From Nocardiopsis terrae (GTDB lineage: Bacteria > Actinomycetota > Actinomycetes > Streptosporangiales > Streptosporangiaceae), in the NCBI RefSeq assembly GCF_014651695.1, contig NZ_BMXJ01000002.1, positions 372,001 through 436,000 of the forward strand: a stretch of DNA of 64,000 bases. The letters are read 5' to 3'. The notes below the pieces were generated by a model. It searched no databases, was not told where the DNA came from, and worked only from the letters and a program-made list of their open reading frames with translations. Each line of letters opens with the position of its first letter. Positions within the stretch are counted from its first letter, which is position 1. Shown piece after piece: positions 55,169-64,000 of the stretch. The position numbers and the translations under genes are program-made.

Positions 55169-57631
55169 CTATCTTCCCCTTCCCCAACTGAACCGACCGG
55201 TCCCCCTACGGTGATCGCCCGGTTTGTCCAGGCGTCCCCTCAGGTAGCCGTCCAGTTCGCTGCGGAGCCGAAACTTGCCCCTGGCTTCGCGGATCAGGTC
55301 CGGTTGCGACTCGGCGATCCGGGTCAGGGCCGCGTCTGCCGCGTCGGACACCTTCCGGTCGGGGTCGGAGAGCAACCGCAGCGCCCGGTCGACCACGCTC
55401 GGTTCCCGGCGGTGGTCCGCCAGGCGCACCAGGTAGACCTGGATCGCCGCCGGACCCCAGGGGGTGACCGCTCTGACCAACTTGTCCCGCCTCTCGCGCT
55501 CGTCCTCGTCGCGAGCGGCCCTCTCACGTTTGGCCTTCTCGCGATCCTCCCTGTCGCGGCTGACCGTGTCGCGGTCGCCCTTCTCGCGGCCGTCGGGGCG
55601 CAGCAGCTGCCGACCGATGTCGGCCAGCAGGAACGGGGCCATCGACCGGACCTTGAGCAGGTCCGCCTCGAGGGTCTCGTCCGCCTCCTCGCGGCTCTTC
55701 GAACGCGCGGCGTCGAGGACCGCTCGGGCCCTGACGTAGTCGTCGGACAGTTGGGCGAGCCGGGGCTCGGGGGCGCCCTCAAGGGCCTTCAGAAGCCGTC
55801 CCCAGTCCGCCGTCCCCACCTCAGAGCCCAGAGCGGGCATCAGTGTCCTGGCCTTCTCCAGCTCCGCTCTGAGCTTGACCACCAGGGAAGCGGTGTACCC
55901 GTGACGGGAGACCCACGACGCCCACAGTGCCGGGTCGTCCCGCACCTCGGAGCCGTCCAGGGCCAGTAGCCACGCCTCCGCGGGCATGGACAGAGCGGCG
56001 GTGATCCTCTCACGGCGCTCGGCGGGCGGGAGGCGGCTGATCTTCCCCGCCTCGATCCAGCCGCGCAGTTCGGGGCTGTCGTAGTCCCGCGCGAGGAAGT
56101 CCCAGTCGCCGCGCAGGAGGGCGTCGACGGCCCGCCCGTCGTTCGCGTGGAACGCCTCTCTGAGACGGCGTGCGGTGGCCGCGGCCACCTCCTGCCCGCC
56201 GAGCCACAGCCGCCACTTGTCCCGACCCAGTTCCGGGTCGGTCAGCCACAGTCCCGCGAGGTTCTCCGCGGCGGCGGCGCGCGACTCCGCCGTCACCGGG
56301 GCACCGACCGCTCCGGCCGCGCCGAAGAGGTCGGGCAGACTCTCCTTGGGCGCCGAGGCGAGCACGGTACCCAGGAACTTCCCGGCCTCCGCGCGCTCCT
56401 CCGCCGACTCCCACTCCACCGGAGTCCGGGCACCGGACAGTTCCCGGGCGAAGGAACCGGCGAGCGCGGGCACGGCGGTGAGCGCCTCCAGCACCGGCAG
56501 GAGCACCGCGCAGGCCACCTCGTCCAGCCCCAGGCCGTGCGCGTTGCGTACGGCGCGCCCGGCCAGGGCGAACTCCTCGGAGGTGGTCGGACCGTAGGTG
56601 ACGGCCGCCTCACTCAGTTCCTCCCCGTACAGGGCCAGGTCGTCCTCCAGCCCCGCCTCGGCCAACCGGTCGATCGCCGAGACCGCGGTGCGCCAGGCGC
56701 GGGCCCCGTCGTTGCCGGAGTCCGGTACGCCGACCAGTCGGGCGGCCTCCTGGGCCAACCCCGCGCCGAGCACCGGCTCCCAGCGCCGCGAGACCTCCAC
56801 GGCGGTCAGGGCCTCGGCGGCGTCGTGCTCGATGAACAGCGCGGCCCGCGCCCGCGCGGCGTCACTGGGTTCGATGTCGGGGATCGAGCGGTTGACCAGG
56901 TCCAGGACGTTGGCGGAGCCGAGGTCGACCGCGCCGAACTCGGGACTCACCCCGACCAGGGCGGCGTCGACCCGCCAGGGGTCGTCCACGAGTGCCCGGA
57001 ACTGGAGGGTCCGGGCGCGTTCGGACTCCACGAAGAGCGTGCCCAGCGCGATCCACCGCATCACCTCGTCGAGGTCGGTGTGCAACAGCACCGTCTTGGT
57101 CGGTGCGGAGCCGAGGGAGGCGTCGATCATCGTCAGGTACTGCGGAAGGACCCGCGCCGCCCACTCGTCGCCGCCGACCATCTCCTGGAGGGCGTCCACC
57201 TCGAACTCGGGGCGGACCTCCAGCGGAGTCACCCATGGTGCGGGCTCCGGCCCGGAGGCCTTCTCCAGGTTCCACTGGAGGGCCCCGTAGAGCTGGGCGG
57301 GGCGGTAGGGAACGAAGTCGTCGGGGTCGGAGGTGGCGATGACCTGGGTGACCTGGTTCCCGGGGCGGCCGCTGTTGGTGACGCCGGTGGACCTGCCGCG
57401 CGCGAGGTAGCTGCGCCCGTCCCTGACCTCGAAGGCGCAGGTGGGCGGGTGGTCGAGGGCGTCGTGTCCCAGCGCCCAGGTGGGGACCACCCGGTGGAGC
57501 AGCCCCTCCCGGATGCGCTGCTGGTCCACCCCGGTCAGGCCGGCGGAGACCGCCTGGAAGTTGAATCCGTCGACGCCGTCGATCGCCTCACCGGCCGTGA
57601 CGTCGGTGTAGGTCGCTGTCTCGAAGGCCAT
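55169..57631 (-). CDS. GTPase-associated protein 1-like, 820 residues
   Basis: The protein starts MAFETATYTDVTAGEAIDGV and has the pattern GFNFQAVSAGLTGVDQQRIR (about residues 23-42) that I associate with GAP1-N2 domains. A long central helical region follows with repeats of ALTAVEVSRRWEP-type, and near the C-terminus a charged helix (REKGDRDTVSRDRE, about 680-735). HEAT-like repeats close it (VDRALRLLSDPDRKV, then DAADAALTRIAESQ). It lies between two zinc-ribbon GTPase genes, abutting one and 1 nt from the other. It is probably the scaffold or regulator of the pair. No catalytic motif is evident. Confidence 0.7.
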   Translation of the reverse strand: MAFETATYTDVTAGEAIDGVDGFNFQAVSAGLTGVDQQRIREGLLHRVVPTWALGHDALDHPPTCAFEVRDGRSYLARGRSTGVTNSGRPGNQVTQVIATSDPDDFVPYRPAQLYGALQWNLEKASGPEPAPWVTPLEVRPEFEVDALQEMVGGDEWAARVLPQYLTMIDASLGSAPTKTVLLHTDLDEVMRWIALGTLFVESERARTLQFRALVDDPWRVDAALVGVSPEFGAVDLGSANVLDLVNRSIPDIEPSDAARARAALFIEHDAAEALTAVEVSRRWEPVLGAGLAQEAARLVGVPDSGNDGARAWRTAVSAIDRLAEAGLEDDLALYGEELSEAAVTYGPTTSEEFALAGRAVRNAHGLGLDEVACAVLLPVLEALTAVPALAGSFARELSGARTPVEWESAEERAEAGKFLGTVLASAPKESLPDLFGAAGAVGAPVTAESRAAAAENLAGLWLTDPELGRDKWRLWLGGQEVAAATARRLREAFHANDGRAVDALLRGDWDFLARDYDSPELRGWIEAGKISRLPPAERRERITAALSMPAEAWLLALDGSEVRDDPALWASWVSRHGYTASLVVKLRAELEKARTLMPALGSEVGTADWGRLLKALEGAPEPRLAQLSDDYVRARAVLDAARSKSREEADETLEADLLKVRSMAPFLLADIGRQLLRPDGREKGDRDTVSRDREDREKAKRERAARDEDERERRDKLVRAVTPWGPAAIQVYLVRLADHRREPSVVDRALRLLSDPDRKVSDAADAALTRIAESQPDLIREARGKFRLRSELDGYLRGRLDKPGDHRRGTGRFSWGRGR

Positions 57632-57632
57632 C

Positions 57633-58826
57633 TCACGCTCCCGTCGACGGAATGAAGCCGCGTATGGCCATGAGCCAGAGCAGCGGCTCGGCGACGCGGT
57701 GGGGCAGCAGGCCTCGCTGGTTCACGCGCTGGGAGGCGTAGTCCGGTTCGGCTCCCAGGGCCGAGGCCCCGAAGAGGCGGAAACTGGTGTAGTTGTGCTC
57801 GAGTTTGCGGATGAGTCCGGCCCCTCCCCACTGCTGGATCAGTAGGCCCACGTGGTCGTGCACCGTCTGCCCTTCCGTCTCGTCGAACATCGGCCGCTGG
57901 GACGAGGGGCTGCGCAGCGGGTGCCCCTCGTCGATCTGGTCGAAGAAGGCGTCGATCTTGGACACCACCACCGCGATGGGCTGCTTGATCTTCTTGGTGC
58001 GTTTGACGTTTCCGGTCGCGCGCAGGACGGAGGTGATGGCGTCGACCACCTCCTCGGGACCGGTCTCCATGAAGCCCGCGCCCTTGTCCACCGCCCGTTC
58101 GCGGTTCGCCGGGAACCCGAACGGATCGAGCAGCAGGATGACCCCGGAGGTGGCGCCCAGGTAGCGCTGGGTCATGGCGGCGTCGGTGGTCGCGAAGTCC
58201 TCACCGGCGTTGTCGTAGAAGGAGAAGACCGTGGAGGCGGTCCGGGAGGTCCCCAGAGCGCCCTTCTTGGTGTACCGCCACGAGTAGACCGCGGGTTCCT
58301 TGCGTCCGCTGCGGTTCTCCTGTGTCTGCCCGGGGACGGTCCCGCTGCCCTCGCTCATGAGCTGGTGGTAGGCCCGTAGGTCCTTGGTGAGCCCGGACTT
58401 GCCGCCCGGGGCGTCGATGGCCGCGTCGAAGCGGTCGGCGACGGAGTTCTGGAGTTCGGAGTCCAGGACCGAGAGCATGACGGTCTTTCCCGACCCTCGG
58501 ACGCCGACCATGCCGAAGAGGGCCGAGTCAGCGCCGTACTCGGAGGGCAGGAGCGAATGGCACTCCGGGCACACCGGCGGACCGGGCTCGGAGCCGCAGC
58601 CCTCGCAGTTGCCGGAGGAGCCGAGTTTGGGCAACCCGGTCCGCTCGGACCCGATGACGGGCCAGTACCCGTTGGTGTCGTTGAAGTGCCTGCTGCGTGC
58701 CTGGTCGACCTTCTTCTCGCAGGGGGTCCTACCGGCCGCGTGCCGACCGGAGCAACGGTAGGCCAGTTTCCGGGGGTTGATCTCGGTGTAGCAGTACGGG
58801 CACGGGGCCGTCGTTGAGAAAAGCAC
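57633..58826 (-). CDS. zinc-ribbon GTPase, DO-GTPase1-like
   Basis: The 397-residue protein has N-terminal zinc-ribbon Cys residues at 9/12 and 25/36, then 74/77 and 86/89. Its GTPase domain has G1 GVRGSGKT (108-115), G3 DNAGE (205-209) and G4 SKID (289-292), and a switch-like segment with GVILLLDPFG. There are no membrane spans. It starts at GTG 58826, 6 nt after the upstream gene's stop. It shares the GxxGxGKT and DxAGE pattern with the second GTPase (53519-55168), but they are clearly different proteins. It resembles the double-GTPase 1 group. Confidence 0.78.
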   Translation of the reverse strand: MLFSTTAPCPYCYTEINPRKLAYRCSGRHAAGRTPCEKKVDQARSRHFNDTNGYWPVIGSERTGLPKLGSSGNCEGCGSEPGPPVCPECHSLLPSEYGADSALFGMVGVRGSGKTVMLSVLDSELQNSVADRFDAAIDAPGGKSGLTKDLRAYHQLMSEGSGTVPGQTQENRSGRKEPAVYSWRYTKKGALGTSRTASTVFSFYDNAGEDFATTDAAMTQRYLGATSGVILLLDPFGFPANRERAVDKGAGFMETGPEEVVDAITSVLRATGNVKRTKKIKQPIAVVVSKIDAFFDQIDEGHPLRSPSSQRPMFDETEGQTVHDHVGLLIQQWGGAGLIRKLEHNYTSFRLFGASALGAEPDYASQRVNQRGLLPHRVAEPLLWLMAIRGFIPSTGA

Positions 58827-58832
58827 TGCGCC

Positions 58833-61532
58833 TCAGCCTCGCATCTGGCTTGTCGGGGGATCCTGGAGCCGGGCTCCGCTGCCCGGTTCGGCGAAGAGCC
58901 GCACCCAGAACGGTGTGACGACTTTTCCCATCCTGATCTCGAACGTGAGGGAGCTCTGGTCGGTGAAGTCCAGTTCGCGGCGGTCCACAACCGTTCCGTC
59001 GGAGGGGCCTCCCGGCATGAACTTGGCTTCCTTGAGCACGGTGAGGACCGGGACCCTCCCGCGGAACTCCGGGGACCGGACGGTTATCCTGGCGGTGCCC
59101 TTCCCGCCCACCCAGGACCGTTTGACCTCGAGGGTGTAGCTCACCTTGGGCACGGTCCCGCCCAGCGGGACCGCGACGGCGGCGGACGCCCACTCCCGGC
59201 CTCCGGCGCGTACCACCGTGGCCAGGGCGAGGTCGCCGACCGCGTCCGCATGCGGGATGCGGACCCCGCCACCGTCGTTGTAGGCGGTCCGCGAGACCCG
59301 GCGGGTCCTGCGCTGGCCGTTCGCCTGCCAGGCGACCTCGATGAGGTGATCGCCCCGGGGCCACTCCCAGGAGAGTCGGAGCTCGTCACCCAGCCTTTCG
59401 ACGGTCGGCGCCTTCACCTGTGGCGCCGAACCGGCGATCTGCGGGGTACCGACCAGACCGCCGTCACCGTCCACCGTCAGGGGGACCAGGAGGTGGACCT
59501 CCGGGAGGGCGTCGAACTCGCGCACGCTGCGCTCGGCGGTGCCCCCGCCGGGGCGCAGGGTCAGCCGTCGGCCGCGCATCCCGGTGAGCTGGGCCTGGGC
59601 GATCCGGGTTCCGGGTTCGACCCGCGCGTTGACCGGCAGCGCCCACAGCTCGACCGAGTAGCCGGAGACGGTCGGCCAACTCGCGCGGTGGCCGTCCGGG
59701 GACGACTCGATCCGCAGGTCCTCCACCGCACGGATGGATCCCCGCGGGGTCGCGTCCGTGCTGACAGCAGCCGATTCGCGCCGCTGGCCGGCCTCCGTGA
59801 GGTAGACGGCCGCGACGGAGAACCGGTACCTGGTCCCCGTCGTCAGCCCGGTGACGGTCATCTGCCCCGGCGTGGTGGGACGGTACGTCTTCTGACCGCC
59901 GTCCGGGGACGTCTGCGTGACGACCGCGCCGAGGGCCTCCTGCGAGATCCCCCACGAGAGCGACACCTGCGCGGAACCGGCCGAGGCGTCCAGGTCGAAC
60001 GGCGGCGGCAGGACCTCGCAGGTGCCCGTGGCCGGGGCCGAGAAGACCGCGCCGTCGCGGGTGGCGAACACCGAGTAGCGCACCCGGGTGCCGACTGGGG
60101 GCTTCTCGTCACGGAAGAGCGTGCCCTCGAAACTCTTCGCGAGGAGGTCGCCGTCCCGGGGGTTGGCGGGGACGCCGCGGGTGGTCCGCACCACCGAGTA
60201 GCGGGCGCTCCCCTCCCCGTCGGCGCTCCAGGACACCGCGAGCGCCTGACCGTCGACCCGCAGCGACAGGTTCGCCGGGGGCAGAGGAGGCAGCCGCTGG
60301 AGCCGGTTGCGCAGCTCCTCGTCGCGGGTGTCGACGGTCAAAGCCTCACGCAGGGCGGCCGCGGCGGCCGCGTAGTCGCCGGCCTTGACCGCGGCGTCGT
60401 AGCGCGCGACGCTCTGGCTCTTCCTCCCTTCCGCCGCCTCGACCCGCTTGGCCAGTCGCTCCCGTTCGGCGCGCTCCTCGCGCTCGGGCTCGGGAAGGCT
60501 GTCGAGCAGTCTGCGGGCCTCGCCGAGGGCGCCGTCGGCCAGCCGGTCGGCGACGTCGTTGGGGCTGAGGACCTTCGTGGAGGCGGACAGCTTGGTGACC
60601 AACCGGGCCGCGTCGGTCCGGTCCACGCCGAGCTTGCACAGGTCCTCCAGCACGGTGACCTTCGGCATGCCGCGGCGCAGCAGGCCCCGCACGGTGTCCG
60701 CCAGAGCGGACAGGGTCAGGGCGTGCAGGTCGGCGGGCGAGGCGTACTCGGTCAGCGCGGCCAGCGCGTTCTGGGCCGCCTGGCGGGCGCCCTCCTCGAC
60801 CCGGGCCTCCTGCTGCTGCAGCAGCTTCCTGGCGCTGGCCACGTCCTTCGGGTCCAGGGCCCGTTCGGGCTGGCCGAAGGCGAGTTCGTCGACGACCCGG
60901 ATCCCTTCGTGCTGCTCGGGCCGGGTGACCACGTCGACCAGCGTCCGGAACTCGGGGAAGTCGGTCACCACGCGCACCGCCGGAGGCACCCTGACCCCGG
61001 GGACCTCGAAGTCATCGGTGATCCGCACCCCGTGGGCCGAGAGCGCGTCGGCCAGGTCGCTCCCAGCCGCCCCGCCCAGGCCCATGCCCGCGGCCAGTTC
61101 GGCGACCTGGTCCGGCAGCAGCACCTTCAGCGGGTGCTCCTGGGCCACGACCCGGGCGAACTTGTCCAGCTCCGCCCGCACGGCCTGGGTCCGGGCCCTG
61201 GACATCCCGGACCAGAACGCGGGGTCGGCGACGGGTTCCCCGGACTGACGCAGCAGCTCCAGCAGCTTCTTCAGCAGCTGCGCCGAACTCAGGCGCTTGG
61301 CCGAGGGGCTGTTGAACCCCGCCTCGACGCTGCCGAGGTGCTTCTCTAGCTCCGCCCCGTCCATCGACGGTTCCACGGTGAAGAGCTCGGCCATGTTCAG
61401 CCGGGCCAGAGCGGTGACCCCATCCGCCCCCTGGAAGTCCCGGATGGCCTGCTGGAGCGCGGCCAGCCGGTCCCTGTCCTTCTCCAACGGGATCAGGATC
61501 CTCTTCCTGTACTGCTTGGCGTCGAAAGCCAC
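58833..61532 (-). CDS. fibronectin type III scaffold or effector protein, 899 residues
   Basis: The N-terminal 340 residues are mostly helical (start MAFDAKQYRKRILIPLEKDRD). A charged helix follows (about 345-372), then a TPR-like stretch (RYDAAVKAGDYAAAAAALRE). Two FN3-type beta domains lie at about 418-510 and 511-597, with pattern YRFSVAAVYL. A beta-rich C-terminal region (about 600-890) includes repeated Ig-like strands. It is the longest protein of the operon and sits between the Hsp70 gene (22 nt gap) and the GTPase gene (6 nt gap). It may bind or be remodelled by Hsp70. No enzymatic motif was seen. Confidence 0.7.
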   Translation of the reverse strand: MAFDAKQYRKRILIPLEKDRDRLAALQQAIRDFQGADGVTALARLNMAELFTVEPSMDGAELEKHLGSVEAGFNSPSAKRLSSAQLLKKLLELLRQSGEPVADPAFWSGMSRARTQAVRAELDKFARVVAQEHPLKVLLPDQVAELAAGMGLGGAAGSDLADALSAHGVRITDDFEVPGVRVPPAVRVVTDFPEFRTLVDVVTRPEQHEGIRVVDELAFGQPERALDPKDVASARKLLQQQEARVEEGARQAAQNALAALTEYASPADLHALTLSALADTVRGLLRRGMPKVTVLEDLCKLGVDRTDAARLVTKLSASTKVLSPNDVADRLADGALGEARRLLDSLPEPEREERAERERLAKRVEAAEGRKSQSVARYDAAVKAGDYAAAAAALREALTVDTRDEELRNRLQRLPPLPPANLSLRVDGQALAVSWSADGEGSARYSVVRTTRGVPANPRDGDLLAKSFEGTLFRDEKPPVGTRVRYSVFATRDGAVFSAPATGTCEVLPPPFDLDASAGSAQVSLSWGISQEALGAVVTQTSPDGGQKTYRPTTPGQMTVTGLTTGTRYRFSVAAVYLTEAGQRRESAAVSTDATPRGSIRAVEDLRIESSPDGHRASWPTVSGYSVELWALPVNARVEPGTRIAQAQLTGMRGRRLTLRPGGGTAERSVREFDALPEVHLLVPLTVDGDGGLVGTPQIAGSAPQVKAPTVERLGDELRLSWEWPRGDHLIEVAWQANGQRRTRRVSRTAYNDGGGVRIPHADAVGDLALATVVRAGGREWASAAVAVPLGGTVPKVSYTLEVKRSWVGGKGTARITVRSPEFRGRVPVLTVLKEAKFMPGGPSDGTVVDRRELDFTDQSSLTFEIRMGKVVTPFWVRLFAEPGSGARLQDPPTSQMRG

Positions 61533-61554
61533 CCTTGCCTCCAGCCCGGCCGTA

Positions 61555-63138
61555 TCAGGAACGCAGGGCGAGGCCGGAGACCTGCTTGGCCGCCTGCTCC
61601 ACCTCGTTCCGGGAGAGCACGGAGACCTGGGCCTCCACGTCGATGGTCCGCTTGCCGGTCGGCTCGTAGGCCGTGACCCGGGCCAGGCCCTCGGCGGTCA
61701 CGGCGAGGGTGATCTCGACCGGCGACTCCTTGGGCATGGGCGGGATATCCAGCGACTTCTCCTGGAGGAGCTGGTTGTCCTGCGGGGACGGCGACTCGAG
61801 CTCACCTCCCTGCTCGTAGAGCGCGATGCTGACCGCGGTCTGGTTGTCCTGGAGGGTCAGTGCCGTCAGGGGGTCGAGCTGGGTCGGGATGGAGTCGTTG
61901 GCGTGCACGAGGAAGCTGATGTACTCCTCGTCCTTCTCCACGTCCTGGAACCGGACGCCGAGACCGCGCGAGAGGACGTTGGTGACGCTCAGGGCCTTGG
62001 CGCCGCCGAGGAAGTACTTCTGTTCGGCGTCCGCCGCCACCGCCACCTCGGTGCCGTCGGTGGACAGGACCTCGTCCACCGCCGCCTGCCCGTAGATGGC
62101 GGCGCCCTTGGCCACGGCGAGGTCGAAGTCGCTCCGGGCAGGGTCCCAGCCGAGCTCCTCGCGCAGCGCGGCCTCGATCATGGGCATCTTGGCCGAACCG
62201 CCGACCAGCAGCACGCGGTCGACCGTCAGCCCCGGCTTCTTCTCCTCGGCGGTGGCCACGGTCCGCTGGGCGATCTCCAAGGTCTGCGCGACCAGGTGGC
62301 GCGTGGCGGCGTCGAACTCGTTCCGCGTGACCTCGATCTTCTCGTCGTGGTCCTTGTAGCGGCAGCGGACGGTCGCCTTCTCACGCTTGGTCAGGGACTT
62401 CTTGGTCTCCTCGACCTGCCCCGTCAGCTCGGCTTCGAAGTCCTCGTCGTGGAGGGGGTTGTCATCGCCCAGACCGGCGGCCTCGATGAACTTCTCCACG
62501 ACCAGCCCGGTGAGGGCCGTGTCCCAGTCCGCGCCACCCAGGGTCTTGTTCCCGTCGACGGCAACGACCTCGACCTTGCCTGCCTCCGCGCGCATGACCG
62601 TGGTGTCGAAGGTGCCGCCGCCCAGGTCGTAGACCAGAACCGTCTCCGCGTTCTCACCGCGGATCCCGAGCGAGAGCGCGGCGGCCACCGGCTCGGTCAC
62701 GATGCCGACCACCTCGAGCCCGGCGATCTCCCCGGCCTGCCGGGTGGCCTCCTTCTCCTTGACCCCGAAGTAGGCCGGGACGGTGATGACGACCTTGCTG
62801 ATCTGCTGCTGGCCCTCGTTGTTGGCGGTGTTGACCAGTTCCTTGAGGATCAGCGCGGAGATGCTCTCCGGGGTGTACCTCTCGCCGTGGAAGTCCTGGG
62901 GGTAGGCCGTCCCCATGTGGCGCTTGATCAGCGAGCAGGCGTGGTCGGGGGCCGACCGCTGCACGCGTTTGGCCTCCTCGCCGACGACGATGTTGTTCCC
63001 GTCCTCGAAGTAGACCACCGAGGGTGTCGTCGGGTTGCTGTCGTAGTTGTTGACGACTTCGGCCTGCCCGAGATCATTGATCCGAGCAATAGCGGAGTAC
63101 GTCGTACCCAGGTCGATTCCGTACACGCTGTCACTCAA
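61555..63138 (-). CDS. Hsp70 family chaperone lacking the C-terminal lid
   Basis: The 527-residue protein has a DnaK-type nucleotide-binding domain (start SDSVYGIDLGTTYSAI, with VYDLGGGTFDTTVM and LLVGGSAKMPMI). A substrate-binding beta domain follows (about 390-520), with no alpha-helical lid of about 100 residues. Start TTG 63138 is strongly supported by AAGGAG 7 nt upstream; the open frame continues to 63183. It follows the GrpE-like gene by 92 nt, so they probably act together. No J-domain protein is encoded nearby. Confidence 0.9.
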   Translation of the reverse strand: MSDSVYGIDLGTTYSAIARINDLGQAEVVNNYDSNPTTPSVVYFEDGNNIVVGEEAKRVQRSAPDHACSLIKRHMGTAYPQDFHGERYTPESISALILKELVNTANNEGQQQISKVVITVPAYFGVKEKEATRQAGEIAGLEVVGIVTEPVAAALSLGIRGENAETVLVYDLGGGTFDTTVMRAEAGKVEVVAVDGNKTLGGADWDTALTGLVVEKFIEAAGLGDDNPLHDEDFEAELTGQVEETKKSLTKREKATVRCRYKDHDEKIEVTRNEFDAATRHLVAQTLEIAQRTVATAEEKKPGLTVDRVLLVGGSAKMPMIEAALREELGWDPARSDFDLAVAKGAAIYGQAAVDEVLSTDGTEVAVAADAEQKYFLGGAKALSVTNVLSRGLGVRFQDVEKDEEYISFLVHANDSIPTQLDPLTALTLQDNQTAVSIALYEQGGELESPSPQDNQLLQEKSLDIPPMPKESPVEITLAVTAEGLARVTAYEPTGKRTIDVEAQVSVLSRNEVEQAAKQVSGLALRS

Positions 63139-63230
63139 CGCAAAGCTCCTTCTCCGGAATTGGTCATGTGGCAACCGCCACACCCCGCTCGCGGTCGATA
63201 TCCGCGACTGTTCACAATGACAGAAGCACT

Positions 63231-63944
63231 CTACTGAGGCGGCTGGTAACGGTAGACGCTCACCTGGGCCGGAAGAAACACCCGGTCAGCTCCGGCATAG
63301 GTGAATCCCTGCCGCAGGACGCGGTGAATGCGCTTGTCCATTTCGGCGTCGTCGGTGGGGACGACGCGGGCCGCGTGGTGTTTCCCGGAGTCGAACTCGG
63401 CGGAGGGTTCGGCTTCGACGGATTCCACATCGATGAGGCCGAGCGCTTCCTCGATGGAATCCATGAAGAAATCAAAGTCCTTCTCGGATTTCTCTCCGCG
63501 TTCACGGGCCTGTTCCGCGGCTTCGGCCGCCTGGGCGTGCAGACCCGCGAGCCTGCGCAGCACGGGCTTCAGCAGGGCCTGGACCTGGTCTCCCTGGAGT
63601 TGCTCGATCCGGCTCTGCATCTGCCGGATGATGTTCTCCTGGCTCTCACTGCGGGCGTGGAATTTCCGGACCTGTTCCTCGAGTCCGCCGACCGCCGTCA
63701 CCACTTCACCGAATGGCGTTTCCCCCACCAGGGGATCACCGACTCCGTCTCCGCCTCCGCCGGCTTCGGCCGCGCCCGCCGTCTCCGAGGGAAGTTTCGA
63801 CGGCTCCACCGGACCTTCCGAAACCTGGGGATCCAGATCGTTTTCCGAGGTCACCGGACCATCGAAACCCGGCGCGACATCCTCAGCGCCGGAATCCGCA
63901 TCCGTGGTAGAAGCACCAAGCCCCCCGGTCGACGATTCACCCAC
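63231..63944 (-). CDS. grpE: GrpE-like nucleotide exchange factor
   Basis: GrpE proteins release ADP from Hsp70. The 237-residue protein has an acidic, disordered N-terminus (about 1-80), then a long helix likely to form a dimer coil (EEQVRKFHARSESQENIIRQ through the ERGEKSEKDF region). A C-terminal GrpE-type beta domain follows (RVLRQGFTYAGADRVFLPAQ, then VSVYRYQ). It starts at GTG 63944 with GGGAGG 5 nt upstream. Promoter sequence beyond 63944 is only partly in the window. It is the first gene of the GTPase/chaperone operon. Confidence 0.88.
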   Translation of the reverse strand: MGESSTGGLGASTTDADSGAEDVAPGFDGPVTSENDLDPQVSEGPVEPSKLPSETAGAAEAGGGGDGVGDPLVGETPFGEVVTAVGGLEEQVRKFHARSESQENIIRQMQSRIEQLQGDQVQALLKPVLRRLAGLHAQAAEAAEQARERGEKSEKDFDFFMDSIEEALGLIDVESVEAEPSAEFDSGKHHAARVVPTDDAEMDKRIHRVLRQGFTYAGADRVFLPAQVSVYRYQPPQ

Positions 63945-64000
63945 GAAAACCTCCCAGACGCATCCGGCTCAGATCAGATCCGCGACAAGTATGTCAGACC

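Overview
The window is a 64 kb stretch of a high-GC actinomycete chromosome. Very high G+C, many GTG and TTG starts, ATGA/GTGA stop-start overlaps, and the actinobacterial hallmarks mtrA-mtrB-lpqB, dasR, a large NAD-glutamate dehydrogenase and a MoxR/DUF58/SpoIIM/RDD block all point to Actinomycetota. A Nocardiopsis-like (Streptosporangiales) host is my inference from the gene set; nothing in the window proves it. No tRNA or rRNA gene, prophage, insertion sequence or CRISPR array was found. The only stable RNA gene seen is tmRNA.

Layout. 0-4.5 kb: nagA, small hypotheticals, a broken toxin-antitoxin remnant, and a CPBP protease/PadR/DUF2812-type operon. 4.8-11.4 kb, minus strand: a translation and division block in the order prfB, ftsE, ftsX, smpB, a penicillin-binding-protein-like lipoprotein that has lost its catalytic motifs, and ssrA (tmRNA). 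11.5-19 kb: NAD-glutamate dehydrogenase, two HAD proteins (one with substituted active-site residues) and a DUF6912-like protein. 19-25.4 kb: an N-acetylglucosamine module (GH3 hexosaminidase, PTS EIIA, EIIB, EIIC and DasR, divergent from a SIS-type glucosamine-6-phosphate deaminase) with a DasR-type operator between the divergent genes. nagA at the left edge completes this pathway.

25.5-36 kb: secA, a small membrane protein, hpf, comF, then lpqB-mtrB-mtrA (mtrA is transcribed first). 36.4-44.4 kb: a membrane protein with a Pro/Gln/Gly/Tyr repeat tail, then DUF4129, DUF4350, MoxR and DUF58 genes joined by 1-4 nt overlaps, followed by SpoIIM and RDD genes. 44.4-53.2 kb: two tandem S-adenosylhomocysteine hydrolases of different subtypes, a MerR regulator, an unrecognised protein, a Ser/Thr kinase, a Trm112-like protein, phosphomannomutase, a DUF3499-like protein and a degenerate zincin.

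53.3-64 kb is the most distinctive region. It is a tightly packed minus-strand operon encoding, in transcription order, a GrpE-like factor, an Hsp70 lacking the C-terminal lid, a large fibronectin-III protein, a zinc-ribbon GTPase, an 820-residue protein resembling GTPase-associated protein 1 (GAP1), a second membrane-anchored zinc-ribbon GTPase and a small membrane protein. It resembles the chaperone/double-GTPase assemblies proposed as NTP-dependent conflict or signalling systems in multicellular actinomycetes. Its biochemical function is, to my knowledge, not established.
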